Translations under genes and position numbers: made by a program
NCBI GenBank assembly: GCA_016342325.1
Contig: JAEINR010000008.1
Span: 47,242 to 111,241 of the forward strand
Reading direction: 5' to 3'
Length of the DNA: 64,000 bases
DNA from: Desulfobacterium sp.
GTDB taxonomy: Bacteria > Desulfobacterota > Desulfobacteria > Desulfobacterales > Desulfobacteraceae
Shown: one piece after another, positions 17,637 through 27,371 of the stretch
Position numbering within the stretch: position 1 is the stretch's first letter
Layout of the letters: each line of letters starts with the position of its first letter
The notes under the pieces: model-generated
What the model was told of the DNA's origin: nothing
The model's input: only the letters and a program-made list of their open reading frames with translations
Databases searched by the model: none

Positions 17637-20600
17637 CGGAGCTTCAAGAGAACCGAGGCCGGGGAGAACCCTTCCTTTCCTTTTGCAGGTTCCAGGCTCT
17701 TGGGTTCCACCATGAAGATTCGCCCGGCATCTATGACGCCCTTAGCCAGGATCCGGTCGGCCACTTCCAGGGCTCGGGCATGGGCGAGGTGTCCCAGGTC
17801 GTAGTCGCTTACGACAATGGTTTTTCTCACACGTTGCTCCATTTGGGCAAGATCGGGCCCTGTTTCTTCGGAATCGGTTGCAGGCTCCGTACCCGGGGGG
17901 CTGTCCAAATCTGTAAGGGTTGCCTTGTACGCCTTTGCAAGGTAATCGGCAAACTCCCCATCCGAGAGGGGAATCTCATCCACCGGCATGCCCTGGGCGC
18001 CCTGGTCGATCATTTCAGAGAGCTTGATGGCTCTCAAGGTTCGTTTAAACCTGCGATCCTCGATAAACGTCCTGTCCTTGTCAAGGTCGGCATGGCCTGT
18101 GATTTCAAGACCGAGTCCGGGGCGCTCCCCAAGGGCCTTGGTAAGGACGGCAATCTTCTCCAGGGCCCGGGGGGTGGGGGCTGTGCCGCCGGGGGGGAAC
18201 TCAATGACGTTCAGATCCTCCCCTCCGCCGAACATTGAACCCAACAGGGCAAAGGGGGATGTGGCAGCCTTGGCAAGAAGGTTTGTGATTATTTTAACGA
18301 CGATGCCTGCGACACTGAATTCGGGATCGTCCAGGTTGCCCTTGACCGGCAGGTTCAGGCTGATTTTTCCGCTGGTATCCTTTAACAGGGCAACGGCAAG
18401 TTTGACCGGTGCATTTACGGCCACCTCACTCCCGGTGGGGTTCCCAAAATCAAACTGGTCGATGAAAAGATCGTTCTTTGCATCAAGGGCCTGGTTGTCG
18501 ATGTGGTAGCTCAGATCTATGGATAGCTTTCCCTTTTGGATGGTGTAGCCGGCATATTTCCCCGCATAGGGGCTGACAGGGCCAAGGTCCATGTCCTGTA
18601 GCGTTACCCGGGTGTCCAGAAAAAGATCCTGTTTCAAGGGATTGATCTGTCCGTTGATTTCAAGGCTTGCATGGTTGTTCACCTGGGCATTGAACTCAAC
18701 ATCGGCCCTTTGGGTCTCCCGGGAGTCCAGGTTCTTGATGGATGTGTTGATATCGCTCAGGCTCACCTTGAATTCCGGTTGAATGGATCTGTCCGTGAAC
18801 TCGAGGTTTCCCTTTTCCAGGACAATTCGGTGGATGGTCACCGGAATCGTCTCGCCCGGTTGTTTCTTTTCCAGGTCTTTTTCGTTGGGTTTTGGGGTGT
18901 CCTGTTTTCGGGGTTTCAGGATTTTCTGAACATTGAGTCGCTTGTCCTGATCCATGATAATGCGTCCCAACGGGCGTTTCAGGGAAATCTCGGCAATGGA
19001 CGCATGCACCGGAGCAATGCCGATATCCATGCCGTTGAAGCCAAGGCTCTCCCAGGCAAGGATTTCGTTTCCCTGGAGGGGGTCGGTAACACTCAGGTCG
19101 TTTACCTGGGCCTTGCCAGTGAATCCCGCCTTGAAATCCGGGGTACCGGGATTCCCTAGGGCCAGGTTTCCCTTTACCGCCAGGTTTCCCTTTGAAATCA
19201 TGGGGTTCAGGTGGTCGGAGAGAAAGGGCTGGGCCCAGGCAAGATCGATCCCCCCAAGGGTGATGCCCAGGTCGGCCATGACCGGGTTCAGTCCCACCGT
19301 GCCCTTAACCCCCAGGCCTCCGGTTTTATTGATCCTTAAGCCCAGATCCACAGGGGTTTGTTTGTCGGCCAGGGTGGAGAGGGCTGTTGCCCTGAACGTG
19401 ATCTTGTCCAGGAGGATGTCTCCTTGGCCGGGCCGGGCCAGGCCCGTGCCCTTGATGGCAAAATTGTCCAGCACCACCTCATCAACCTCGGCCTTCCAGG
19501 GTGAGGACGGTTGGGCGGTTGGCGTTTCATTCTCCCGATCGGCGTTCTTCCGGCCATCGTTGGCCAGGGCTTCCAGGTTCAGCCGGTTGTCCGTTGATCG
19601 TTGGATCGTCAGAACGCCGTTGTCGGCAATGAACCGTCCCAGTTTGATGCGCTTTTCTTTTGAGTCGATCCTTGCTTGACTTGCCACCAGGGAGAAAAGG
19701 GTTGCAAGCGCCTGGGGTTCAGGTGGGGTGTCGTTGGTATTGAACCGGTCTGTTACAAGGACTTTTCCCTGGTTGAGCCGTGCCTCATTCAGGGTAATGG
19801 TGAAGGGGAGGGGCGCTTGTTCGCTTTTGGGCGCGCTCTCTTCCTTTGGCACGAGGTTGCTCAGGTTGAGATCGCCCCGGGCATCCCTGACCAGATGGAT
19901 GGTGGGGGCGTCCAGGAGGACATGATCTATATTGAAAATGCCGTTAAGGGGTTTCGAAGGGTTGAGCACTGCCTCGAATCGTTTGAAGGAAAGCAGGGTG
20001 TCTCCCTGGGTGGTTATCACCCCAAGGTCGGTCAGGTTCAGTGTCCCTGACAAGGAGGCCCTTGGTGTGTCCGGTTGCGCCTTTGAATAGCAAAGGGCCA
20101 GGGAGAGGTCGGCAGTGCCTGTAACGCTTTTTATGTTTGTCTCCACCGGCAGGTAGGAGAGATAGCGATTTAGATTCATGCCCTTGAGATCAATGTCGAT
20201 ACATGTTTCAAGGGAGTTGGCAAAGGGTTTTGTCTTTGCTGAAACCGTCAAAAGAGCATCGTTGATACGAAGCGAGAAATGGGGGGTAACAAAGGTCTCC
20301 CCATGGGATACCAGGCTGGAAACAAAGGGGACTGCCAGGTTGAGATTGGCAAGGGTATGGGTCTTTCCCTTGACCTTGTCCTGGATATCGATCCGGCCGT
20401 TATGGATTGACAGGTTGGCGAAGATAAACCGGAAAAGCGCTTGGGGGGCGCCCCCTGTCTCAACCATGGTTGCGGTTGGGGCCGGTTGGGGCTGGGGAAG
20501 GAGATCTGAAAAGTTGTAAAGGTCGTTCTCGAGTCGAACCAGGCGGACGAATGGGCTGTCAATGCTGAATTCCTGGACCACTGGGGCAAGCTTGATAATC

Positions 20601-20905
20601 GAGCGGCTACCCAGGTTTAAATGCAGGGTCTCAAAAGAAAAAAAAGGGTGATCACCGGCCCTGTCCATGATGGCAAACCCTTGGATGGTGACGGAGAGTG
20701 TATAGGGGTTTGCCCGGACCTTGCTGATGGTCACGTTTCTTTTCAGGTGTGTGGTGAGCTGTTTTTCGGATACGGTTTTGATGATGGCGGGCAGGATGAA
20801 AAATCCAGTGACAGCATGTACCAACAGGCAGAACGTTGTCCAGAGAGATATTTTTTTCCAGCGTCCAAGGGGCTTGTATTTTGATAGGAGGTTCATTTTC
20901 GTCAC
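17633..20905 (-). CDS. DUF748-domain (AsmA-superfamily) envelope protein
   Basis: About 1090 residues; the ATG at 20896 (three codons inside) is equally possible as start. One N-terminal membrane helix (about 20-42) is followed by AsmA-like signatures (LTTHLKRNVTISKVRANPYTLSVTIQGF) and the repeated DUF748 blocks (DFSDLLPQ, LEKGNLEFTDRSIQPEFKVSLSDI). The C-terminus has ITGHADLDKDR, resembling an OmpA-type peptidoglycan-binding loop. Family members are inferred to help lipid transport between membranes; direct proof is limited. It is the first gene of the minus-strand run that continues through rbgA and prc. Confidence 0.82.
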   Translation of the reverse strand: MTKMNLLSKYKPLGRWKKISLWTTFCLLVHAVTGFFILPAIIKTVSEKQLTTHLKRNVTISKVRANPYTLSVTIQGFAIMDRAGDHPFFSFETLHLNLGSRSIIKLAPVVQEFSIDSPFVRLVRLENDLYNFSDLLPQPQPAPTATMVETGGAPQALFRFIFANLSIHNGRIDIQDKVKGKTHTLANLNLAVPFVSSLVSHGETFVTPHFSLRINDALLTVSAKTKPFANSLETCIDIDLKGMNLNRYLSYLPVETNIKSVTGTADLSLALCYSKAQPDTPRASLSGTLNLTDLGVITTQGDTLLSFKRFEAVLNPSKPLNGIFNIDHVLLDAPTIHLVRDARGDLNLSNLVPKEESAPKSEQAPLPFTITLNEARLNQGKVLVTDRFNTNDTPPEPQALATLFSLVASQARIDSKEKRIKLGRFIADNGVLTIQRSTDNRLNLEALANDGRKNADRENETPTAQPSSPWKAEVDEVVLDNFAIKGTGLARPGQGDILLDKITFRATALSTLADKQTPVDLGLRINKTGGLGVKGTVGLNPVMADLGITLGGIDLAWAQPFLSDHLNPMISKGNLAVKGNLALGNPGTPDFKAGFTGKAQVNDLSVTDPLQGNEILAWESLGFNGMDIGIAPVHASIAEISLKRPLGRIIMDQDKRLNVQKILKPRKQDTPKPNEKDLEKKQPGETIPVTIHRIVLEKGNLEFTDRSIQPEFKVSLSDINTSIKNLDSRETQRADVEFNAQVNNHASLEINGQINPLKQDLFLDTRVTLQDMDLGPVSPYAGKYAGYTIQKGKLSIDLSYHIDNQALDAKNDLFIDQFDFGNPTGSEVAVNAPVKLAVALLKDTSGKISLNLPVKGNLDDPEFSVAGIVVKIITNLLAKAATSPFALLGSMFGGGEDLNVIEFPPGGTAPTPRALEKIAVLTKALGERPGLGLEITGHADLDKDRTFIEDRRFKRTLRAIKLSEMIDQGAQGMPVDEIPLSDGEFADYLAKAYKATLTDLDSPPGTEPATDSEETGPDLAQMEQRVRKTIVVSDYDLGHLAHARALEVADRILAKGVIDAGRIFMVEPKSLEPAKGKEGFSPASVLLKLR

Positions 20906-21159
20906 ATTCGTAGATGTTCGATTTGCAAAGGCGGCACAAAAGGCCTTCAGTTACCGGAGAGTAGCGGGTGAGCCCGGAGGTGTCAAGTCCAAACTCCCGG
21001 GCGGGATCGGAGTGTTTTCAAGGAAGTGTTCCCCTCCATTTGGTCTTTCCGGTCACGGTCTTGACTTTGGCTGGGCGATTTGAGAATATTGGCGCTGGTA
21101 AAAGGGATACGTCAAATCAACCCATGAATAACAATATTAAGAAAATCAAGGACTCCTTT

Positions 21160-22269
21160 ATGGTCAATTCCTTTTTAAGAGGCGCGGTCGCTGCATTGCT
21201 GGTCATTGTTGCTTTGTGTTTTTCCGCCCGGTCATACGCTTTGGAGAAGGAAGTCTCCAACAGTGCGCTGCCCTCCCTGGTAGAGAGTATCCGGTTTCCC
21301 AATGACCTGTTTTTCTGCGGCGCCAAGGTACCCATGGAGCAGCAGCAGGTTCGGGAGCGGCTTGAAAAAGAGCTTCTCCTTGCACTGTGGAGCCGGCCCC
21401 AGGTGATTCTCTGGTTGAAGCGGGGCGCCCGTTATTTTCCCCATATTGAATCCGTGCTTAAAAAGGAGGGGCTTCCCGATGATTTAAAGTACCTTGCCGT
21501 GGTCGAGAGCGGGTTGCGTCCCCATGCCGGGTCGTCCAAGGGGGCCGTCGGGTTCTGGCAGTTCATGGGAGCAACCGGCAAGATGAACGGCCTCCGGGTC
21601 GATTCAAAGGTGGATGAACGCAGGAACCTTTTCAAGTCAACCACGGCTGCCTGCCGTTACCTGAAAAAGCTGAATTCTCTTTTCGGGTCCTGGCCCCTTG
21701 CTGCGGCTGCCTATAACATGGGGGAAAACGGTCTTGCCTCCGAGAGAAAGGTCCAGGGCGCGGTGGATTACTACTCCCTCTATCTTCCCCTGGAGACCCA
21801 GCGATACGTGTTTAAGATCATAGCCGCCAAGTTGATCATGAAGAACGCGGAAGACTACGGGTTTCGACTTTCCAAGGCGGATCTCTATCCCGTCCTTGCC
21901 TTTGACAGGGTTAATATCGACTCGCCTGCCCAGATCCCCCTGACGGTCATTTCACAGTCCGCCCAAGTGTCGTTCAAGGCGGTTAAGGATCTGAACCCGG
22001 AGATCCGGGGGTATTATCTCTCCAAGGGGAAGAGTTCCATTTTGATTCCAAAGGGGACGGCCAAGGGATTTAAGGAACGGTTTGCTAAATTGTTGAAACA
22101 GTGGAAAAAAGAGAATATTACCCGCCTCCATGTGGTGAGGAAGGGGGAAAACTTGACAACCATAGCAAAACGGTATGAAATGTCCCTGGCGTCACTGTTA
22201 CGGTTAAACCGCCTGACCCGTAAAAGTTTTATTCATCCCGGAGACAGGCTGGTGGTTGCTAGGGAATAG
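21160..22269 (+). CDS. mltD: Membrane-bound lytic murein transglycosylase (MltD-like) with LysM
   Basis: 369 residues from the ATG at 21160, chosen because AAGGA lies 8 bases upstream and a clean signal peptide follows (cleavage near SYALEK). An ATG at 21124 is the alternative. The SLT domain contains the catalytic Glu in VVESGLRPHAGSSKGAVGFWQF, then AAAAYNMGENG and YVFKIIAAKLI. A LysM repeat at the C-terminus (HVVRKGENLTTIAKRY...HPGDRLVV) binds peptidoglycan. It cleaves glycan strands to give 1,6-anhydro ends in wall turnover. It is transcribed divergently from the DUF748 gene. Confidence 0.88.
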   Translation: MVNSFLRGAVAALLVIVALCFSARSYALEKEVSNSALPSLVESIRFPNDLFFCGAKVPMEQQQVRERLEKELLLALWSRPQVILWLKRGARYFPHIESVLKKEGLPDDLKYLAVVESGLRPHAGSSKGAVGFWQFMGATGKMNGLRVDSKVDERRNLFKSTTAACRYLKKLNSLFGSWPLAAAAYNMGENGLASERKVQGAVDYYSLYLPLETQRYVFKIIAAKLIMKNAEDYGFRLSKADLYPVLAFDRVNIDSPAQIPLTVISQSAQVSFKAVKDLNPEIRGYYLSKGKSSILIPKGTAKGFKERFAKLLKQWKKENITRLHVVRKGENLTTIAKRYEMSLASLLRLNRLTRKSFIHPGDRLVVARE

Positions 22270-22284
22270 TGAAATGAACCCGGT

Positions 22285-22455
22285 TCAGGAGCCGGCAGCG
22301 TCCCTTGAATCGTGGGAACCCTCTGCAGCCTTGGTCTTCTGGCGTTTTTTAAAGCAGGAATTGTCATCCCGGACAATGGCGCAAAGCTTGGGATTGTGCA
22401 GTTCTTTACAGGTGGCATGATTGTAGAGCGGGCATTCAGGATATTGCTTTGACAT
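22285..22455 (-). CDS. Four-cysteine small protein
   Basis: 56 residues from MSKQYPECPLYN; AAAGGAAAT lies before the ATG. The four Cys have the spacing C-x7-C-x8-C-x8-C (residues 8, 16, 25, 34), with CAIVRDDNSC followed by a basic KKRQKTKAAEG tail. The pattern suggests a zinc- or iron-sulfur-stabilised knuckle, perhaps nucleic-acid binding, but this is inference. It sits 16 bases from the convergent mltD gene and downstream of the SidJ-like gene on the same strand. Confidence 0.55.
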   Translation of the reverse strand: MSKQYPECPLYNHATCKELHNPKLCAIVRDDNSCFKKRQKTKAAEGSHDSRDAAGS

Positions 22456-22518
22456 TTTAACATTTCCTTTATCTGGCTTTGTATTGTCGTGCAACATATA
22501 AACTCCGCAGTATATAGC

Positions 22519-24123
22519 TTAATTGTCACATTCTTTCAAGCCGTTTTCCTTGATGTATCTGCCGCAGACCATGAGGGATGCACAGGTGAAAATGTAGTCA
22601 ATGAGCTGTGGAACTGAGATTCCCTGGTTGAATCCACCTAAATGGGGACCGGTCTCAAGGGAAATTTCGGCGCTCCCTTGTTCATAGAGGGCGATCTCCT
22701 CCTTTGGGAGTCCCCGCTCCTGGAGAAATAGCTCAAATTGATTCGGATCCATTCTGTTTTGATCGTCCACCCTCAGAACCTCCTCCATGTGCCGATCAAC
22801 GCCCATTTCATCGATCAGAGAGTCAACAAAGCCTGCCGGCAGAAGGGCAAAGGTCGGGGGTGTCACATTTTCCGTGAATCCGAGGTAATACGCATTCATT
22901 GAACTGACAATCGCCTCTTCAAACAGGGCGGGGTCAAAGAGCTGCCTTGCATCCACAGGATTGCCCCGGCTGTCTTTGCCCTGTTTCTCCGGGCAGCGAT
23001 TCCTGAAAAAACTGCCTGCCACAAGGATGAGGCTCAAGAGGTGGGAGCCGATGTGGTGATGGAGCCGTTTGATCTGTCGGATCGAAGCAAAATGTTCAAA
23101 GTCCCTCAGGCCGGAGGTCGCAAAATTAGGGTGGCGGCAGCTTTCAAGCCACCGGTCCAGCCTGCCGCTGCGTTCCCACTCATAGATGCCGCCGTCTTCC
23201 CTCCTGTTCTGCTGCACCCTGTTGTGAAACAGGGGAATCACCGCAGTATGGACGATACCCATGGCCGTTGTGCCGCCGAGGAGCCGTGCATTGCGGCCCA
23301 GGACTTCGGATAATTCAAGGGGGGGGATGGCATGGAGGGGCTCGTTGGGATAATCATAGTACGCCTTTGCCGCGGAAAAAACGATGGCAAACCGTTCCGG
23401 GTGAAGGTTTTCGGGCAGGGTGATCATTGGGGGGATGTCCGTGATTTTAAAAAGCGATATTCCCTTATGCTTCACGGGTCTTGGAATGTCAAATTCCTTT
23501 GGGGAAAAGAGGGCGGCGGACTCGAAATAATCCATCCAGCCGGTTTCCCCGGTCAGGGCAAAGGGATCTTCCCCGGTTTTCACAAACTTGATTACCCCGG
23601 TGCGATGGTCCCGGGCTGGGGCCGTCAGGCTTCTGCCCCGCCAGGTCAGTTCAGCTTTCCGGTCGATGCGGAGCCTGTCCATGATTTCTTGAAACGGCAG
23701 GGCACAAAATTCGGTATCAGGGGTTTCCCGGATCAAAGGCGCCTGGATGGAAAGGGGGAGGGAGCCAAGGGCCTCGGCAACGGCCCTGTGTCGGTGGCCG
23801 ATACTGGCAACAAGGATCTTCTGAAGTTCCGGGATCACTATTGCTCGGGGTTTTCCCTTGATGCTGGTAAGGATGGATACCAGGGTTTCAGCGGATTCCC
23901 GGAACAGAAACAGTGCCTGTTTCTGGGTGTCGAACCGGTTTGATCTGATGACAGAAATTAGGGCGTCCACGGTTTGGTTCGTCACCCTGTGGGGAGCGCG
24001 CTCAACCCGAAGGTTGAGCGTCTTTATCGCCATGTAGGATGCCGAAAAATCCAGTTCCTGGTTGAGGAGCCTTGTCTCGGCATCGGTTTCGCTGGGGGGT
24101 ACCCTGTTGGTTGCACTTGGCAT
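22519..24123 (-). CDS. SidJ-like pseudokinase (kinase-fold) protein
   Basis: 534 residues, not a textbook enzyme. The N-terminus (about 30-130) is helical and repeat-like. From about 158 the chain resembles a protein-kinase fold: WRGRSLTAPA...GVIKFVK (Lys179 in the beta-3 position), then GIVHTAVIPLFHNR (288-302) in the place of the HRD catalytic loop but with Ala294 where the catalytic Asp should be, then GLRDFEHF (Asp341) as the DFG-like metal site. This matches the SidJ-related pseudokinases that I recall from deltaproteobacteria. Legionella SidJ is a kinase-fold polyglutamylase. The modifying activity, if any, cannot be read from sequence. The gene follows a coiled-coil membrane protein and guaA in an apparent operon. 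Confidence 0.5.
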   Translation of the reverse strand: MPSATNRVPPSETDAETRLLNQELDFSASYMAIKTLNLRVERAPHRVTNQTVDALISVIRSNRFDTQKQALFLFRESAETLVSILTSIKGKPRAIVIPELQKILVASIGHRHRAVAEALGSLPLSIQAPLIRETPDTEFCALPFQEIMDRLRIDRKAELTWRGRSLTAPARDHRTGVIKFVKTGEDPFALTGETGWMDYFESAALFSPKEFDIPRPVKHKGISLFKITDIPPMITLPENLHPERFAIVFSAAKAYYDYPNEPLHAIPPLELSEVLGRNARLLGGTTAMGIVHTAVIPLFHNRVQQNRREDGGIYEWERSGRLDRWLESCRHPNFATSGLRDFEHFASIRQIKRLHHHIGSHLLSLILVAGSFFRNRCPEKQGKDSRGNPVDARQLFDPALFEEAIVSSMNAYYLGFTENVTPPTFALLPAGFVDSLIDEMGVDRHMEEVLRVDDQNRMDPNQFELFLQERGLPKEEIALYEQGSAEISLETGPHLGGFNQGISVPQLIDYIFTCASLMVCGRYIKENGLKECDN

Positions 24124-24141
24124 ATCTGAAAAGGCAGTCGG

Positions 24142-25092
24142 CTACTGCAACAGGTCTTTTTCGGAGATAGTGCCCGAAGGCGTCGGCTTTACCGGGGCGG
24201 TGCCGGGGGATGCCGGCGTTTTCGTTTTATCAACTCTCTTCGCTATCTCGGCTTGCTCAACCCGCCGGATCAGGCGGTCGATTTTTTTGTCATACCCGGA
24301 TTTTATCCGGGCAAGCGCATCATCAAGAGAGCTTCGGTCAACAAACGTGTGGTCAAGGGTGTCTGCCTTTTTTTTCACCAGGCTGAGTTCTTTTTGCAGG
24401 ACGGCGATGGTTTCCCCATCGCTTTCAATACGTGCTGTCAGTGTATCTACCTTGCGCTGTTCGGTTTTGAGGGCTGCGGTCAGGGTGGCGATTGACACTT
24501 TCAGTTGCGCTGTTTTTTTTACAGCCGCGTTTCCAGCTTCAACCGCTTTGGCCACTGTTTTGGAAATGGCATCGGCGTCGACCTTGGCATTGGCATTGGC
24601 CTTTTTCAGGGCCTCCATGGCCTGGTTGTTGCGGGTTTCAACGTCTGAAACCGTTTTTTCGATCCGGGTCAGGGCCTGGGTTGTCTCGTTTTTTTCAGCC
24701 TTGGTGGTTGTCAGTCGGGCAAGGTTGGACTCCAGGGACTTGACGGTCCGGTCAAAGACCGGAAGCGTGGTTGCAAGCTTGTGCTGCACCCCTGCAAGAT
24801 CCACCGTCATGGCATTGAGTTTTGCGCCAAGATCCTCTGCAACTTCCTGAACTTCGGTCTGGCCAGTGTCGTGGACACTGGCCATCCGCTCTTCCATGTC
24901 CATGTAGGCAAAGAATATGACGGCCCCGATTAAACACGGGAGGATCACCGAGATGATGGTAATCCTGTTCCCAAGCTTTTCAATTTTCAGATCGTTGAGC
25001 TCTTCGCGATACATCGCGGCTGAGATTTCATCGGTGCCGGCACCTGATGCTCCCATGGGAAAGTCTCTCGGACCTTTGGGTTCGCTATCCAT
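24142..25092 (-). CDS. Membrane protein with long coiled coil
   Basis: 316 residues, no family recognised. One membrane helix (about 44-64, TIISVILPCLIGAVIFFAYM) separates a short cytoplasmic N-terminus from a long heptad-rich region (about 75-290: LGAKLNAMTVDLAGVQHKL..., IATLTAALKTEQRKVDTL). A Pro/Thr-rich tail ends SEKDLLQ. It starts 3 bases after guaA and ends 18 bases before the SidJ-like gene, so these two proteins are probably made together. A scaffold or tether for the pseudokinase is a reasonable but untested idea. Confidence 0.7.
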   Translation of the reverse strand: MDSEPKGPRDFPMGASGAGTDEISAAMYREELNDLKIEKLGNRITIISVILPCLIGAVIFFAYMDMEERMASVHDTGQTEVQEVAEDLGAKLNAMTVDLAGVQHKLATTLPVFDRTVKSLESNLARLTTTKAEKNETTQALTRIEKTVSDVETRNNQAMEALKKANANAKVDADAISKTVAKAVEAGNAAVKKTAQLKVSIATLTAALKTEQRKVDTLTARIESDGETIAVLQKELSLVKKKADTLDHTFVDRSSLDDALARIKSGYDKKIDRLIRRVEQAEIAKRVDKTKTPASPGTAPVKPTPSGTISEKDLLQ

Positions 25093-25095
25093 TTG

Positions 25096-26625
25096 CTATT
25101 CCCACTCGATGGTTCCGGGGGGTTTGGAGGTGATGTCATAGACGACCCTATTGACACCGTCCACTTCGTTGATGATCCTGTTGGATATCTTTGCCAGAAG
25201 CTCGTGGGGAAGTCTTGCCCAGTCTGCGGTCATGGCATCCTTACTCGTCACCGCCCGGATGGCGATGCAGCTGTCATAGGTTCGCTTGTCCCCCATGACC
25301 CCTACGCTCTTGATGGGCAGGAGGACGGCAAAGGATTGCCACAGCTCCCGGTAGAGCCCGGCTGTCCGGATCTCCTGCAACAGCACGGTGTCGGCCTCCT
25401 TGAGAATGGTCAGGCGCTTTTCGGTGACCGCCCCCATGATGCGGATGGCAAGTCCCGGGCCGGGGAAGGGCTGGCGCCATACGAGATCCTCGGTGAGCCC
25501 CAGCTCAAGACCAAGCAGTCTTACCTCGTCCTTGAACAGGAACTGTAAGGGTTCCACCAGCTTGAGCTTCATCTTTTCCGGTAGACCGCCCACGTTGTGG
25601 TGGGATTTGATGATGGAAGTGGGGCCGCCAAAGGCGGACTTGGATTCGATGATGTCGGGATAAAGGGTGCCCTGTCCGAGGAAGTCGGCGCCCTCGATCA
25701 TATGGGCTTCATCCTCAAACACGTCGATAAAGAGGTTGCCGATGATTTTTCTTTTCTTTTCCGGGTCTGCCACATCCTTGAGCCGGTCCAGGAAGCGGTC
25801 CCTTGCGTCCACGAATTTTATGTTCATGTCCAGGTGGGTTGTCAGGCTTTTTTCAAGGTTCTCTTTCTCATTGTGTCTCAAGAGCCCGTTGTCCACAAAG
25901 ATGCAGTAGAGGTTTTTTCCAATGGCCTTATGGATCAGCAGGGCTGCAACCGAGGAGTCCACACCGCCGGAAAGGCCCATGATCACCTTTTTGTCCCCGA
26001 CAGCCTCTTTGATCTGCTGGATGGCACCATTGGCAAAAGATTCCATGGTCCAGCTCTTTTCACAGCCGCAGACGTCAAACAGAAATTTCCTGATCATCTC
26101 GGTGCCGTTGTGGGTATGCTCCACCTCCGGGTGAAACTGAAGGCCGTAGTAGCGGTTGTCGGCATCGGCAATGGCCGCGATCTCGGTGTTCTCTGTTGAG
26201 GCGGTGATAACGAACCCTTCCGGCAGCGCCTTGGTGGCGTCTCCGTGGCTCATCCAGCACTGGAAGTTCTTTTCCATTCCGGTAAACAAGGGCTTCTCTA
26301 TCTTGACGCCAAGGTCTGCAAACCCGTACTCTCGCTTCTCGGATCGTTCAATGGTTCCGCCAAGGGCGTTGACCATGAACTGCATGCCGTAGCAGATGCC
26401 GAGGATGGGGATGTCAAGGTCGAAAATACCGGCGTCAACCTTGGGGCTGTTCTCCTCGTAGATGCTGGAGGGGCCTCCGGAAAGAATAATTCCCTCCGGG
26501 TTCAGGGCCTTGATCTTGTCAATGCCGATTTCGGCAGGCTCCACCTGACAGTAGACTTCATTTTCTCTCACCCTTCTCGCAATGAGCTGGTTGAACTGTG
26601 ATCCAAAATCTATAATAAGTATCAT
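25096..26625 (-). CDS. guaA: GMP synthase (glutamine-hydrolysing)
   Basis: 509 residues, full length. It converts XMP, ATP and glutamine to GMP in the cytoplasm. The class I amidotransferase domain comes first (DFGSQFNQLIARRVRE; nucleophile Cys in GICYGMQ; HPEVEHT). The ATP pyrophosphatase domain follows with P-loop GLSGGVDSS, then the dimerisation domain ending NRVVYDITSKPPGTIEWE, the invariant C-terminus. AGGA precedes the ATG. It is the first gene of the unit that continues into the coiled-coil and SidJ-like genes and is divergent from efp. Confidence 0.97.
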   Translation of the reverse strand: MILIIDFGSQFNQLIARRVRENEVYCQVEPAEIGIDKIKALNPEGIILSGGPSSIYEENSPKVDAGIFDLDIPILGICYGMQFMVNALGGTIERSEKREYGFADLGVKIEKPLFTGMEKNFQCWMSHGDATKALPEGFVITASTENTEIAAIADADNRYYGLQFHPEVEHTHNGTEMIRKFLFDVCGCEKSWTMESFANGAIQQIKEAVGDKKVIMGLSGGVDSSVAALLIHKAIGKNLYCIFVDNGLLRHNEKENLEKSLTTHLDMNIKFVDARDRFLDRLKDVADPEKKRKIIGNLFIDVFEDEAHMIEGADFLGQGTLYPDIIESKSAFGGPTSIIKSHHNVGGLPEKMKLKLVEPLQFLFKDEVRLLGLELGLTEDLVWRQPFPGPGLAIRIMGAVTEKRLTILKEADTVLLQEIRTAGLYRELWQSFAVLLPIKSVGVMGDKRTYDSCIAIRAVTSKDAMTADWARLPHELLAKISNRIINEVDGVNRVVYDITSKPPGTIEWE

Positions 26626-26807
26626 TTTTATATCCTGGGAAATTATGTTGTTCTTTGATTTTTCAAATCCCTATTTTTCCAATAATTCTGACAAAAAAGC
26701 AAGTTGTTTCTGTCTGGTCGTTGCCAATTTGTCCTTAATATGCTTAACTGGACCAATGAAATTTGGTGTTTATTTAAAAATAAAATCATTGAGAACAGGA
26801 GTAGTAT

Positions 26808-27371
26808 ATGTACGATGCAAGTGACCTGAGGAAGGGTTTGAAGATGGAGATTGACGGGGATCCATTCGTGATCGTGGATTTTCAGTTTAAAAAACCCGGC
26901 AAGGGTCAGGCCCTGTATAAATGCAAGCTGAGAAATATGGCCAATGGCGCCCAGTTCGAGCGGACATTCCGATCCGGCGACAAGTTTAACAAGGCAGATC
27001 TGGAAGAGCACGAGATGGAGTATCTCTATTCAGAAGGCGACAGTTTCTGCTTCATGAATTCCGCTACCTATGAGCAGGAGTTCCTTGGCAAGGATCAGGT
27101 GGGGGATGCCGTTAATCTGCTCAAGGACAACACCGTCTGCACCGTCCTTTTTTTCCAGGAGAAGGCCATCGGCTTGACCCTTCCCAACTTTGTTAGTCTA
27201 AAGGTGGTCCAATCCGACCCCTGGGCCAAGGGAGACACTGCCACGGGAAGCACCAAACCCGCCACCCTGGAGACCGGTTTCGAGATCCAGGTGCCCCCAT
27301 TTATTGACGAGGGTCAGGTGGTAAAGATCGATACCCGAACCTGCGAATATGTTGAACGGGTGAATGAGTAA
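26808..27371 (+). CDS. efp: Elongation factor P
   Basis: 187 residues, standard length. EF-P enters the ribosomal E site and rescues stalling on polyproline stretches. The three-domain layout is complete. The tip loop reads KKPGKGQA, with Lys32 in the modified-residue position. Whether that lysine is modified cannot be told here, as no epmA/B-type gene is in view. AGGAG lies 7 bases before the ATG. The next gene (hybrid kinase) begins inside its final codons. Confidence 0.96.
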   Translation: MYDASDLRKGLKMEIDGDPFVIVDFQFKKPGKGQALYKCKLRNMANGAQFERTFRSGDKFNKADLEEHEMEYLYSEGDSFCFMNSATYEQEFLGKDQVGDAVNLLKDNTVCTVLFFQEKAIGLTLPNFVSLKVVQSDPWAKGDTATGSTKPATLETGFEIQVPPFIDEGQVVKIDTRTCEYVERVNE

